Assembly: GCA_902729315.2 (NCBI GenBank) | Contig: LR746275.1 | Coordinates: 3,612,001-3,676,000, forward strand | Length of the DNA: 64,000 nt | Reading direction: 5' to 3' | Source: Spirodela intermedia | Taxonomy: Eukaryota > Streptophyta > Magnoliopsida > Alismatales > Araceae | Shown: piece by piece, positions 44,421 to 55,837 of the stretch | How positions within the stretch are numbered: the stretch's first letter is position 1 | How the letters are laid out: each line of letters opens with the position of its first letter | Notes under the pieces: generated by a model | Database searches by the model: none | What the model was told of the DNA's origin: nothing | Seen by the model: only the letters and a program-made list of their open reading frames with translations | Made by a program: the position numbers and the translations under genes

Positions 44421-47097
44421 ATGAAGGTGGTCGTCGTTTCCCGGAGCGGAAAGGAGGTCGTCAAGGGCGGAATCGTGATCAAGGACACCGTATGCACTCG
44501 CTCTCCGCCTTCTCTCTCCCATTTTCTGTTGTCCTCCCGGGATCTTCTCGCTCTCCAAACTCTGCTTCGAGTTTCTAGGGAGTAGTCCATGCAGGGTCTC
44601 CGTGACCGGATCTGTTCTGAATCCACCTCGGCCTTGGTTTTTATGGGGAAATCTCTTCGCGGAATCCCCTCTACGAAAGCTCTCCGAGGGATGGAACACG
44701 TTTATTCTTTCTCGTCGAGTAATGATCATCCCCGCCGTGTTTTCTGCAGGCACTGGTGAGCGATCTGCAGGAGGCGATTTATTCACGAGGTAACTCTTTG
44801 AATGCCGCCGCGCCTCACCTTTACTTCCCCAGAGTGGAGTAGATTTCTCTTATCAGTGGCGTTTTTATCCCTCCATCTAGGTCATTTGCTGTTCTTCCCT
44901 TATTCTTTGTTTCTTCGTGTTGTTGCAGATCAATAGTGCCCCTAATATGGTGGCAATTTCTTTAATTTTCCTTTATTTGTCACATCTCTCTGTGCTCGTC
45001 CAATCATCCATCTCTATTCATTCTTTACCGAGAGCTTCCAAGGGAAACCGACCGTCGTTAGACAAGCCGATCTGGAAAATATTTCATCTCAGAGCACTTC
45101 TTCTTGCTATCTGATTTATGAAATAGTAATATGCCCTCCGAGAAATAAAGATGTAATATGAATCACGATTTTGATACTGTACGAGAAACTCGGCGTGGAA
45201 CCCCATGGGAATGGGAGAGTAGCACCCCAACTGTGGCTGGCCCTGATGCTTTGGAGCAACCCAGATGATATCCATGGCTCTTACATTGGAAATAGAGCTT
45301 GAGACTTATCGGTATCGAGGAAAATACTGTCACCAAGACATATTGGTGGGTGCCTCAGCCGCGAATGAACCACTCATGCGATCAATTTTCTTCTAATTTT
45401 AAGTTTGTTTCAGGTTTTACTCGCTCTGAATGTGATCAATATTTATCATCTAAATGATTCCATGCCCATTCGCGTCTTGGCGCACAATCAAGTTTGAAGG
45501 AGGCTTTCCTAAAATTCGTGGCATGTTTTTTGAAGTTCAGAACAGCCTGTAATCTTCTTTAATTTTTTACATTCATTTCACTGAATCGATCTCTTTTCTG
45601 ATCCAATGGCAGCATTTCAGACAAGTGAGTGAAGATGATTTTTTTTGTGACAGTTTTATGTTTGCATAAAAGCATTGTCTTTATTCTCAAGCACATGGAT
45701 ATTAATTATTCTCAGTAGAATCAGGTTGTGTCGTTTTTCTTACCTGAAGCGGTAAAGCTTGATTCATCAAGTCTTTCACGGATTTAGTGCTGTATCCTCC
45801 TCCCATTTCCCCTCCAGCCCTCTGGCTGAGGTCTACAGCGCACATCTTTACTGTTTATTTCTGCCCAGATGGGTGTGGTTTTCTTGAATGAAATTAGATT
45901 CCTCTCAAATATTGATTTGATCTTCATCTACCGAGCAGCTCATCTTTTTCCCGTTGCGTTCCTTTTGTGTTATTTCTAACCGAGATGGCATTGATTCTTT
46001 AAGAAAATCCGATGATTTTCTTTCTAATCATCCAGCTTGTGATTATCGGCGTTTCTGTCCCTGCTCTTGAAAAGCTCAACCCATGGCTGCTTTCCTTTTG
46101 ACTCCACAGCGAAGAAGTTCTATCCTTCCAGACAACGTCTCACCCTTCCACTGCCGCCTGGGTCCAAGGTCAAGCCCACAGTCCTCGACCCAAAGAAGGG
46201 CCTCAAGGAATACACCGAGGGGAATGCTGACTCGTTGACCGTGGTGTTCAAAGACCTGGGCCCACAGGTCGCCTACAGCACCCTTTTCTTCTGGGAGTAC
46301 CTGGGGCCCCTGGTCATCTACCCGCTCTTCTACTACTTCAACGTCTACAAGTACCTCGGCTATGGCGGCGAGAGGACCATGCATCCAGCTCAGACCCTCG
46401 CCATGTACTACTGGTGCTTCCACTACTTCAAGCGGATCATGGAGACCTTCTTCGTCCACCGGTTCAGCCACGCCACCTCCCCTCTCTCCAACGTCTTCAG
46501 GAATTGCGCCTATTACTGGTCCTTCGGCTCCTACATAGCCTTCCACGTGAATCACCCCCTCTACACCCCGGTGAGCGACCTGCAGATGAAGATCGCGTTC
46601 GGGTTCGGCCTGATCTGCCAGGTGGCGAACCTCTACTGCCACCTCCTGCTGAGGAACCTGAGGGGCCCCAGCGGCAGCGGAGGGTACGTCATCCCCCAGG
46701 GTTTCTTGTTCAACATCGTCACCTGTGCGAACTACACCACCGAGATCTACCAGTGGCTCGGCTTCAACATTGCCACCCAGACCGTCGCCGGCTACGTCTT
46801 CCTCGTGGTCGCGGCCTACATCATGACCAACTGGGCTTTTGCCAAGCACCGCCGGTTGAAGAAGGTGACTCTCTCTCTCTCTCGCTAGAGAGTCCATGGT
46901 CAACGGTCAACGGTCAAACATCATTCACCTTTCTGTGTTATTCGATCCGAGATTCTCGGTTCCACTATGCATCTCTTTTTCTTTTATTATGTAATATATG
47001 CGTGATATATTTCCTGTTTGTCTTGCAGCTGTTCGATGGAAAGGATGGGAGGCCCAAGTATCCGAGAAGATGGGTCATCCTCCCTCCATTCATCTAA
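44421..47097 (+). CDS. ECR/CER10: Very-long-chain enoyl-CoA reductase
   Basis: Last enzyme of the ER fatty-acid elongase cycle. It reduces trans-2-enoyl-CoA with NADPH to make very-long-chain acyl-CoAs for cuticular wax, sphingolipids and seed oil. Exons: 44421-44489, 44750-44789, 46110-46864 and 47029-47097 (TAA); 310 residues, the family length. The N-terminal ubiquitin-like domain starts [17 protein letters not shown] and runs to about residue 75 ([13 protein letters not shown]). The steroid 5-alpha-reductase-type membrane domain follows with several hydrophobic spans; marks are [58 protein letters not shown] and [21 protein letters not shown]-terminus [14 protein letters not shown]. Intron 2 is 1.3 kb. 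The 3' exon was needed to finish the family C-terminus, since reading through exon 3 ends early in a CT repeat. Confidence 0.97.
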
Positions 47098-48499
47098 ACC
47101 CCACCCCCTCCCCTTCCTATGGCCCAGGAAGAGTCAACTATCCATCGTGGGGATCACTCGAAGTAGGGCATTGCTGGTCAACTGCGGACTCTCAGAATCA
47201 TCAGAACTGCCCTTCTCATTTTTTAGTCTGCACTTTCTTATTGTTTTATCCGAATGGACCACGAGCAAGGTCAACTCTTTTCAGTTTCATATACACGCCT
47301 CCTGGATCTTGCTTAATATTCCATATATATATATATATATATTGTATTTTATTTTATTATGTGCTGATGTTTGTGCATATGCCAATAAGTTATAACTTTG
47401 GTATGAGAAAACAATCGGCTTTAAGGGAGTCAGCGGCCCGGGCCCATCCGAGGCCATGGGCCTCAAAACCAAGGACGGAAGGCAAAACACGTCTTCTTGC
47501 GTCGTTGCGAAGCGGACGAAGAGAAAGATGATCAAAAAAGAAGCAGAGAGGCAGAGAGAGACGAAGAGAGAGAGAATAATGGAGGACATCTACTGTGAAG
47601 CTTCTCTCGGACGGGCATCTTACACGCGGGCGGGACTGACCGTCGTTCCTTTCTTTGTCGATGCGGCGACTTGCCGAGTACCTGGAATCTCGCGAATTCT
47701 ATCTAATTCACGAGAAACTGGAGGCGCCGCCGCACGCTCCGGCGGCATCCTTCTCCGACGGCCCTTCTCCGCCGGCAGACCGGCGCCGGTGGGCACCGTA
47801 GCTGCCCCGCTATCCCCCGCCCAGGAGAAGACGGCGTGCGAGAACCATCTCCTCCTCTCTCTCCTTCTCCTGCTCCTTTCGCCGCCGGCCGCAGCTCCCC
47901 CTCCGCCGCCGCGTCCTCGTGGGGGCCGCCAACACCTTTCGCCATGCCCGGAAGAGAAGCGCTGGTGAGCTCGCCGCGCAGGGGAGCCCCACGAACCAGG
48001 GAAGACCCCCCAGCGAAAGTGCAAGAAGCAGAGATACGGACGAGAATCCGCAGCGAGATTCCCCAAACGGGCCGTGATTTGGGGAAAGGGGCCCGTAAAT
48101 CAGATATCGATCTGACTACGTGTCTTCTCTTTCTGGCAAAAGAGATCCGATTTTTATGAACGGATTCGATTATTCCGATTCTCTCTATGCAATTAAATAC
48201 ATTATTTCTTAATTTATCCGATGTTCTCCATTTTTCATGCTATTAAATTATCAAACATAATACCGAAATTGGCATGTTTTATATTTTGCTTACAATCATT
48301 CGCCGGTTTCAAAGGCCCAATTATATAGGTCCCCTTTAATGGCCCACTGAGCGAAGGGAAAGCCCCGTAATGTGGTTACTAGCCCAATATGACGCGGACA
48401 ATAATGGGCCCAATGTGAGCCTATATCAGAAGTGAGACCTGGCTCGATGGGATACGACTGAAAAAGCCCAATTAAAAAGTAGGATCCTAAAATTGTGGG
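47098..48499. other. ECR 3' flank and GC-rich island
   Basis: Convergent with the next - strand gene. A GC-rich island at about 47,620-48,020 is open in several frames on both strands. One + strand frame from the ATG at 47662 gives 46 residues (MRRLAEYLESREFYLIHEKL then a Pro/Ala-rich tail to a TAG). It looks coding at its start, but no second exon was found. TGGGCC motifs lie at 48,310-48,480. A (TA)n run is at 47,323-47,341. Confidence 0.45.
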
Positions 48500-48925
48500 T
48501 CAGCCGAGGTTGGAGTCTGCCGGAGGCGAGATCTTCTCCTTCCTCAGAACCAGCTCGCACGAGCTCCACCCGCCCTCCGGGTTGAGGACGACGAGAACCT
48601 TCCCTGGGAGGCGGGGGTCGTCGTGGGGCTCACCGTCTGTGGCGCCGGCGCTGACCTGCGCCGTCGTCTCCTTCTCCATCAGGAAGGAGTACCGGAAGAG
48701 GGTGAGCTTCCATGCCGCCGGTGGAGGCCGTTGACTCTCCAGCTTTCTCGCTCCTACCCCTCCCGTTCTCTGGAACGCCTTCTGCGCAGCGGCAGGGAAG
48801 AAGCCGGCCGCCGCCCATTGGTCGGCGGCGGACTTGCCGCTGGCCGTTGACTGCGGCGCGTTCCAGCGGCTGAAGGCGACGGAGTCGCGAGCGTGGCGCT
48901 GAACTCCGCCGTCGGATTGAAACAT
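48500..48925 (-). CDS. Unrecognised single-exon protein (141 residues)
   Basis: The open frame ends at TGA 48500-48502. From the internal ATG at 48925 it reads MFQSDGGVQRHARDSVAFSR, which looks like a natural start. An upstream ATG at 49039 would add 38 residues translated from GA-rich leader (SPHDRETETEREELYL), which I consider less likely. The C-terminal half is ordered in appearance: AAWKLTLFRYSFLMEKETTA and LPGKVLVVLNPEGGWSSCEL. No signal peptide, membrane span or known motif is seen. High GC at third positions and the balanced composition of the C-terminal half support coding. I cannot name the family. Confidence 0.6.
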   Translation of the reverse strand: MFQSDGGVQRHARDSVAFSRWNAPQSTASGKSAADQWAAAGFFPAAAQKAFQRTGGVGARKLESQRPPPAAWKLTLFRYSFLMEKETTAQVSAGATDGEPHDDPRLPGKVLVVLNPEGGWSSCELVLRKEKISPPADSNLG

Positions 48926-49644
48926 GCCGGCGGACCTGCGAAACGGAGCTACAGAGGGCTCTTCTCCTCTCCTTGGCCTCCTTTGTCCTAAATAAAGCTC
49001 TTCTCTCTCTGTCTCTGTCTCTCTATCGTGTGGAGACATTGGAGAGGGATCTTCTATATGGTTTAAAGAAGGGGAGGTGACCCCACAGTAGGTTTGCGTT
49101 TAACGGGCCACTTAGGTCACCGCATTATTGTTTTATCACGCGCGCATGCAGTGGCGGCCGTAAACAAATCCCGTTGACTAGACATGAACGGTTGTTTCCT
49201 TTTTTTTTTCCTCCCAACCCTAATCGTTTCCTTTCACGCGACTGGAGCAAAGTCAACGCCAAGCCTACAGTACGCTCCTCGTCTGTGGCTCCAGGGCGGG
49301 TCGATGAGCCCCCGCATGTCTTCCTGGGGGGTTTGAAAATGGTTCCGAATTTGCGAAAACATCCCTTAATCCAAGAACTTCCACAAAATAACCTCGACTT
49401 TTCAGAAAATGGGAAGACTTTTGCAAAATAACGCCCAGCACTCTCATACGTACGATCCAAAGCTCTGTTTTTTATTTCCAATAAAGGAAAAAGAAGATGA
49501 ATGGATAGAGGAGGATCAGGAATATTCAGCTACTTCTACCACAGTTCCTTCAGAGGTCAACTCATTACAAAATCTCTTACGTCATCAGACCCAGTGGACG
49601 AGCAACCCAAATCCATTGGCGATGAGTTCAACATTCTCTAGATG
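48926..49644. other. Spacer between the 48.5 kb gene and ALG10
   Basis: Upstream region of the - strand gene at 48500 and 3' flank of the - strand ALG10 gene. A T-run is at 49,201-49,211. No gene was seen. Confidence 0.5.
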
Positions 49645-52600
49645 CTACCAGATGAATCTCTGGATTCCTGGCTGGTGCGCCCACTGGAAGGGCCGGAGGA
49701 GGAACATCGACATGGTGAAGACATCCGTGGCGACAAAGAGGGCGGAAGTCAACGCCCACGAAATCTGGCTGTCGACTTGGGAGTTCAGAAGAAAGAGGAT
49801 GATGGGCACGGTGTAGTATCTGAACTCCACCAGCGGTGCGGGGACGAGGGCCGCCGAGCAGGCCAGGAAGAAGGACAGTGCCCAGGTCCTCCCTCTTGAC
49901 TTCCCTGTCCGCAGAAGTCAGCCCAGAATATTTTCAAGGTCAGAAATCATGGGCTCTGACTTTGATGGAATAAAGAAATTAATGAGAACATGAAAGCATA
50001 GACTTTGGCCCGGACCCAAGATGCTGCCGATGGAGAACAAGCAGTAGATGCAGAGCGGAATCATCAGGTACTTTGAGGCCCAGTGAGCTCGGATAATCTT
50101 CCTCCAGAAGTAGAATGTGTAGTGGCGGTTATCCGCGAGAAGGTACGGGTGGGCGATGCTACGTTGACCAGATCCACTAAGTCAGACACATGAGAAGGAG
50201 AGTGAAATTTTACCGCAGCTAAAGAAAGGACGACTTTATCCTCGGTTTCAGATTTACTTGAAACGGGTGTCAATAAAGCGTCCAATCATAAGTCAACATT
50301 TGCTTCTTTTATTTACTTATTTAAAAGAGAAGGGGAATAAGGAGGATGTGGTGGCTATCAGACCTGAACCAATGGACAGAGACAAATCCCACGACGAGAG
50401 CAACCAGCCATTGCAAGATGCCCGTCGTTCTCTTCTTCCAGAAAGGTTCCAGCAGATATGTAAACTGGGTTGAGTTGAAATGCAGAGGAGCAGTGGCGGC
50501 AGCAGATATAAGACCAAAATACATCATCTGAGCAAAGTGTGGAGAAGCAACATGGTCTTCTTTGGCTCCTGAAGGAAAATCAGAACAATGAACAATTACT
50601 TTCGTAGTCATAATCAAACTGGAAGTGTTCCCCATTTGATAAAATAATCATCGAATGGCATTCAGTACCAAGAACTATGCTCCCATTCCAGAAGACAAAG
50701 GTCATGAATCCAGCCAGTACCAGGATAAATGGGAAAAAGGATATCAGGAGTCTCCACTTGAAACGCCACATCTTGAGAATAATTGCGTAGAGCTCATGCA
50801 CCAAACCTGCCCACATATGTTTTCTCAAAATCAGAGAAAGAGATCACAGCCGTTGACATTAAAAGAATTGTCAAATCTAAGTGAGATGCATGTTTTGAGT
50901 CAAACTTGAACCTCTTAGTGAGAAGCTAACAGAAAGAGGGTTTCAACCAAAGCAGCAGAAAAGATTACCCACAAGATCAGTCGAGATTTGAAGTCTTTAG
51001 GCAGCCCATGCAAACCCTCCGTTATAAGATTATCACGAGCAAAGGAGATCGAAAATATTGACAGAAGAAAATTGGAAAATTCTAAAGTCGATGTGCGGGG
51101 ACGGTGCCTATCAATGGCCTATGCATACTTTTAAGTCAAAGGCTAATAAAATGAGCCTCAACAAGAGCAGTGCATGAAAATGGCCAAGATTTGATGTCTT
51201 TCGGCGCAGCCAATTAAATAAATGATGTGGTGAAAGATAAGGCTCTCAAGTCGCGTGGACATTGTAGATATGATCACCAAGAGGAAGCCAAGACAAAGAT
51301 CCAGAATACGAAGTAAGTAGACATGGGCCAGGTATACATGGAACCGGGGAAAGCGCATCAGCATTCATAAAATGACATGTAGCAATTGGCATGAATCCAA
51401 CAAAACCCTGCAACGAGAACAAGAGAAACCATCAATAGAAGAGGAAGAAAATAAAAACCTGGATGATGCCTCAGGGAATTACTACTTTTTTCGGAAATAG
51501 AGGGGCGGACGCTCTTTGTGGAATGTTGAAATCTTCTTCTCAACTTTGACTTAGTCTCAAATCTACTTTCATTGAGTACCACCTCATCCTCCATTAGTAG
51601 CGATGCGGAATCGCCTGATTGGAGGTTATATTTTTGAGATATGGCTTCTACGTGATCAATAGCGGCATTGAAAGCAATAAAAAGTATCCATATCACATTT
51701 GTTTGACGAATAAATACTGCAATGGCACCAAGCTGTTCAAGGAATGAACAAACAAGTCAACTACTGAATTGAAGAACCAAAAAGGCATGATTTTTCGGAC
51801 GGAAACTATTATAGATTCGCTCCTAGCAGCATGTGCAGTGCCATGCTATAAGTAATTCACACTAAAAAAGAACTGATCCCAAGGACTGACTCTGTTCGGT
51901 ATGGAAGATTAAATATCCCAACTTAACTTGAGAAAAGCTCCTAATCCCAAGGATTCACTCTGTTTGGCATGGAAGATTGAATATCCCAACCAAACTTAAC
52001 GGGAGAAGTATTTTCTCATTTTTGGTTGCATCTGGACCTTTTTTATGATATTATTAGAATTTTTTAAAGTCAAAGTACAATCAAGGAACAGGTGACTTAC
52101 TAAAGAACTGATCCAATGGTGCCCCTTCAGACTGGCCAGAAACATAGCCAAAACTGCGGTTGTTGAAGCTACATCTGTGTAATACAGGAATGAAAAGAAC
52201 CAGTGAACTGGGTACAATGCCACACAAATGGCATATATAGTCACTCTTCTGTCCCCAACGTTAGGCCTCAAGTGGATCAGTATATCGTAAATAATAATAC
52301 TACAAATGACCGCCAGAACACCATTGGTAGCACGAAGGAATGAAGTAGAACAAACTTCAGAAAATGTCCCAGATGGTTTCATGAACGAAATGCCTGGAAA
52401 CAAAGCGCCAATGTAGGCAAGCGAAAGACAGTACCTGCAGCATTATATATATAACTAAGAGGCCAATATTTCTTGAGCTGCATTTTAAAAGAACATACGA
52501 ATATCTATAACGGTTGTAGCATTGCCAAGAGTACAGATAGTAATAAATTCATGTGAAAAAACTCACAAATCAGGGAGTTCTGTATAACTTACAGGCCAGG

Positions 52601-52851
52601 AGGTGTGGTGATCATGGGATCCCAACTTCTCAAGTCTCCGCCGCAGTACCTTTGAGCCTGAGGGATGTGAAATATCTCATCCTGCACAAATGCAATGCGT
52701 GCGGGGGCAGCGTAAGCAAGAAAGCATTGAACAGCAACGAGGAAAACTAGGGTTCGCTTACCATGTACGGGTCGGGAACGATCCGATCCACCACGACGGA
52801 AATGGAAACGACCCAAAGGGACACCACCGCCGCAACCGCGCGTCTCCCCAT
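49645..52851 (-). CDS. ALG10: Dol-P-Glc:Glc2Man9GlcNAc2-PP-Dol alpha-1,2-glucosyltransferase
   Basis: ER membrane enzyme that adds the third, terminal glucose to the lipid-linked N-glycan precursor. Eight exons, complement: 52762-52851, 52593-52681, 52101-52434, 51459-51732, 50669-50806, 50364-50568, 50004-50158 and 49645-49904 (TAG); 514 residues, as in the family. After an N-terminal membrane anchor comes [16 protein letters not shown], the conserved luminal DEIFH motif. Also seen: [98 protein letters not shown] and, near the end, [20 protein letters not shown]. About a dozen hydrophobic spans. The first exon overlaps a longer frame read in another phase, which was rejected. The intron between exons 3 and 4 carries a 68-base tandem duplication. 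Confidence 0.96.
51876..52005. repeat. 68-base tandem duplication in an ALG10 intron
   Basis: Two copies begin atcccaaggayt (51876 and 51944) and share cactctgttyggyatggaag and attraatatcccaac. The second copy has a small insertion near its end. Confidence 0.85.
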
Positions 52852-54244
52852 CTCCCCCTCCTCTCTGCCTCTCTCCCCTTCGAAGCAAATCGAGGGCGAT
52901 CTACGTGATATATTTCTGCTGCGGGAGCGACTAATGATCCATTCGCTCGCTCGAGCTACTCAGCCTTGATCTAGACTCCCAGATCCGCGGAATTCCATTG
53001 GGAGTCAACTCCAGATCGGAAAAGTCCTCCCCCGAATCATGATCGACCCGTTTCCCCGTCCACTTCTTAGGTTTCCGCCACGAATTCGTCTCCGTCGAAC
53101 ATCTGCCGGAGCCGGCGCCACCCTCGACCATCGGTCGCCATCGTCGTCTCCCTCAGCGCGAGCCAGGCCATAACGTGGGCGACTCCAAGAAGAAGGCCCA
53201 CTCATAATGGGCCACTAATGGATTATCAAGAGGACGGATAATTATGGGCCACGTGACTTTATGAGGCCCAATATGTTGGAACCCACGTCGGTTCCAGTAT
53301 ATAGTGATGCAAGTGATCCTAAGCGACTTCTCCCCGCTTCTCTCGTTGGAGATCCGGTCCCTGCGCATGGTGAGCCTGCGGAAGCGGCGGAGGACGGGAA
53401 TCCGTTGGATAGCGGCGGTGATCGAGCAGTGAATCTGCTGGAAAAATTATTAAATATACATAATGTATATATATATAGAGAGAGAGAGAGAGGGGCTTGA
53501 GAAAAGGCGGGAACGTCGGACTCCTGTGACGCTCCCCGTCTTCCTCTCCACCAGGAAGAGTTTCAGTGTTTTCTCTGCAGCGCGACGTTCGTGGCGATCT
53601 GCGCGCAGCGTCAAGGAAGGAAGCTCCAATTCTATCCGGTGTGTCTCGGAAGCAACATGTCGTCTCATTGCGAGGTCCGCCGCCATCACTTTACCTTGTA
53701 TCACGCCTGCTAAAGTCTTGTCCGATCATTTGATCGATCGCTCCAATCCCCAGCATTCTCAGCGTCATTCTGTTGTTATGAATGTGGATTGGGATTAAAT
53801 GATTCGCCATTTTCTCTGTTTCGATCAGCTTTGCGATTCCATTGTAATATATTCCCATTTCGCAGCTAAATCCCGGCATCTGTAGGATGATAGAGATGAT
53901 CTGTTGTAAATAGATAATCCCGTGCGATCAGAAAAGTAAACAAAATCTACTCGATTGACTTACATTATTGTGTCCCAAATCTGTCTCGAAAACGTTAAGA
54001 TATCGTAGTTCCCCCTCTTTTTGTTAATCTTGTTTAAATTTAACAGTCTCAGGTGGAAGATAGTGCTGCTCACTCTGAAAATAATGACTCTGGTAAGGCT
54101 GAGACGAGATCATTAGTTGCCAGAGAAATATCAAAAAAACGAGGAAGGTACGAGAAAGAGGACCAAGAGAAGGGAATCCGTTTTCCATCCATCGCCTGGG
54201 ATTTTATTATTATGAAGAAAAGAAGTTTCCCCACAGCAGCAAGA
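52852..54244. other. ALG10 promoter and coding-like island of unknown identity
   Basis: The ALG10 leader and promoter (TGGGCC motifs at 53,195-53,275) are followed on the + strand by coding-like pieces. A frame from ATG 53261 reads VPVYSDASDPKRLLPASLVG before running into a TA/GA microsatellite at 53,466-53,492. A possible exon at 53555-53674 (acceptor ccaccag, donor GAG|gtccgc) reads EEFQCFLCSATFVAICAQRQ and is Cys-rich. A possible exon at 54047-54147 (acceptor tttaacag, donor AAG|gtacga) reads SQVEDSAAHSENNDSGKAET. The last two join in phase. No complete gene could be built. Confidence 0.35.
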
Positions 54245-54642
54245 TTAAGGAGGCCTCTCTCCAGTTCGCTGTAATTCTGGTTCTTCCTCAAGCAACAAGC
54301 AGACGCCACCTGCACCAAGAACAGCTGATGAGGCCAGCAGGGCCAATAACCCGTCTGAGCCCCGTCCAAAGATCATCGGTGCGGTGCCCGGACATTTCTT
54401 TGGGACAACCATCTTGATGTGCTGGAGCACAGATAGGCGGAACCCTAGAAAATTGGCGGCAAGGAGCTCCATGAAAATGCTCCACTCAGCCACACCCAAG
54501 AAGCTCTCATGGATGTTCTACAGCTGTCCAAAGCCAACAGAGAGTTCTTTCTGAATATCCTTATAGAACGAGGTGCTACATTGGCCGGTCATGATCAAGG
54601 TGAAGAGGGCTAGCAGATTTCTGGCCAACTCTGATCCTTTTC
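54245..54642 (-). pseudogene. Gene fragment with in-frame stop (family not recognised)
   Basis: A - strand frame runs from 54642 to a TAA at 54245, broken only by a TAG at 54518-54520. It starts right after an acceptor-like ctgcag. Before the stop: ELARNLLALFTLIMTGQCST and FYKDIQKELSVGFGQL. After it: NIHESFLGVAEWSIFMELLA, FRLSVLQHIKMVVPKKCPGT and SDGLLALLASSAVLGAGGVC, then a charged tail. The second part contains a hydrophobic, membrane-like segment. The codon-like quality on both sides of the TAG suggests a once functional membrane protein. It could alternatively be part of an intact gene if the TAG belongs to an intron end (cagctgtag is a plausible acceptor). Confidence 0.45.
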
Positions 54643-54753
54643 CTGCAGCAAGGTCCGCAGGTCGAAGGGATAAGTTTTGTACGCAGTCATGTTATCAGAG
54701 ACGTTAATTATCTGATGTTGACATTTTTGACCACAAACTTTTAATGAATCCCT

Positions 54754-54808
54754 AGAGCGCAAGGCTCTTAACCTAGAGGTCGTGGGTTCGAGCCCTACGG
54801 GGTGGGCG
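54754..54808 (+). pseudogene. 5'-truncated tRNA-Lys (CUU) copy
   Basis: AGAGCGCAAGGCTCTTAACC followed by an extra loop and the T-arm GTGGG-TTCGAGC-CCTAC, then a 3' end close to GGTGGGCG. This matches the 3' two thirds of plant tRNA-Lys(CTT): anticodon loop CTCTTAA with CTT, and a good B box. The acceptor 5' strand and most of the D-arm are missing (preceded by aatgaatccct), so it cannot be a working tRNA. The origin may be a tRNA-derived retroelement. Confidence 0.7.
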
Positions 54809-54927
54809 TTTCGATATTCACCATTCAATCCAATCTTTGATGTATTGGGTTATTATAATCCCATTTCAGATTATCGTGATCTATAATGTTTTGAAAGTCT
54901 TGCATCTGATTTTTCTCACCACTCAAC

Positions 54928-54980
<53 letters not shown>

Positions 54981-55699
54981 CCTGTCCTTTAGACAAGTGG
55001 ACACTATCTATTCATCGGACTTTTTCCCCCCAAACCCGCGTCGTCTTCGGGACCGATTATGTGGCGACAAGGCCTCAACAAAGTTCATTCTTTGGGTTTC
55101 CAATCATGATCTTAAAAAAAATAAAATCTCGAAATGATATTTATGTACATCAATGTAAGTTAGCCCGTGAGAAACCACGGGCCGGACAATCATCGGGATG
55201 AGTCCCACTCGGATCCGTGCCCGAGGACGTCTCCTGACAGTAATCCCCTGGGGAACCTGGTGACGTGGGCCCCTCTAATGGAGCATATATTTTATCGGCT
55301 GTCCAAATCCCTCTGCCGCTGAGGCGATTCTTGTCGGATGCAGAGAAATCGCCTCTCGGAGAGATTGGTCCGGCAAGCAATTGGCGGCGCACGCGACCAT
55401 CCTACCGCGCCCGATGTTAACTTTTGGCCGGACCCGTCGGGGCGGGCCCCGCTCGCGTTATGCGGTCGCCTCCCCCACGCCTCCTTGCCACAGACCCGCG
55501 GACCCCCATCGTCCTCGCCGAGACGTTGATCACTGCCGCCGCAAAGCACCACTAATCACCACCTTCAGTCATCTAATGGGCCCGTAACCCCGTAACCCCG
55601 GCCCGACCTGGAAATAAACCCAGCCCACAGCTCCCTCTCTCCCTCTCATATGAGATGTACAGTCTTTGGTAATCGAATCCGGCGTACGGCGAAGATCTC

Positions 55700-55756
55700 C
55701 TGGAGAAGAAGAAGAGGAAGAGGAAGGGGAATAGGAAGAAGAAGAGGGAGGGGAAG

Positions 55757-55807
<51 letters not shown>

Positions 55808-55837
55808 GTGGGGAAGAAGAAGAAGAGAAGCTTTGAA
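55700..55837. repeat. (GAA)n trinucleotide-rich tract
   Basis: About 140 bases of GAA/GGAA/GAG units, with the purest GAA run at about 55,761-55,800. Confidence 0.95.

Noticed and set aside
46076-46903. - strand 275-codon frame
   Set aside because: Exact antisense of ECR exon 3, with the Val/Glu/Gly-rich composition typical of a shadow frame.
52589-52888. 99-codon - strand frame at the ALG10 5' end
   Set aside because: It reads the first exon in another phase and the first intron as coding. The spliced form with [14 protein letters not shown] fits the family.
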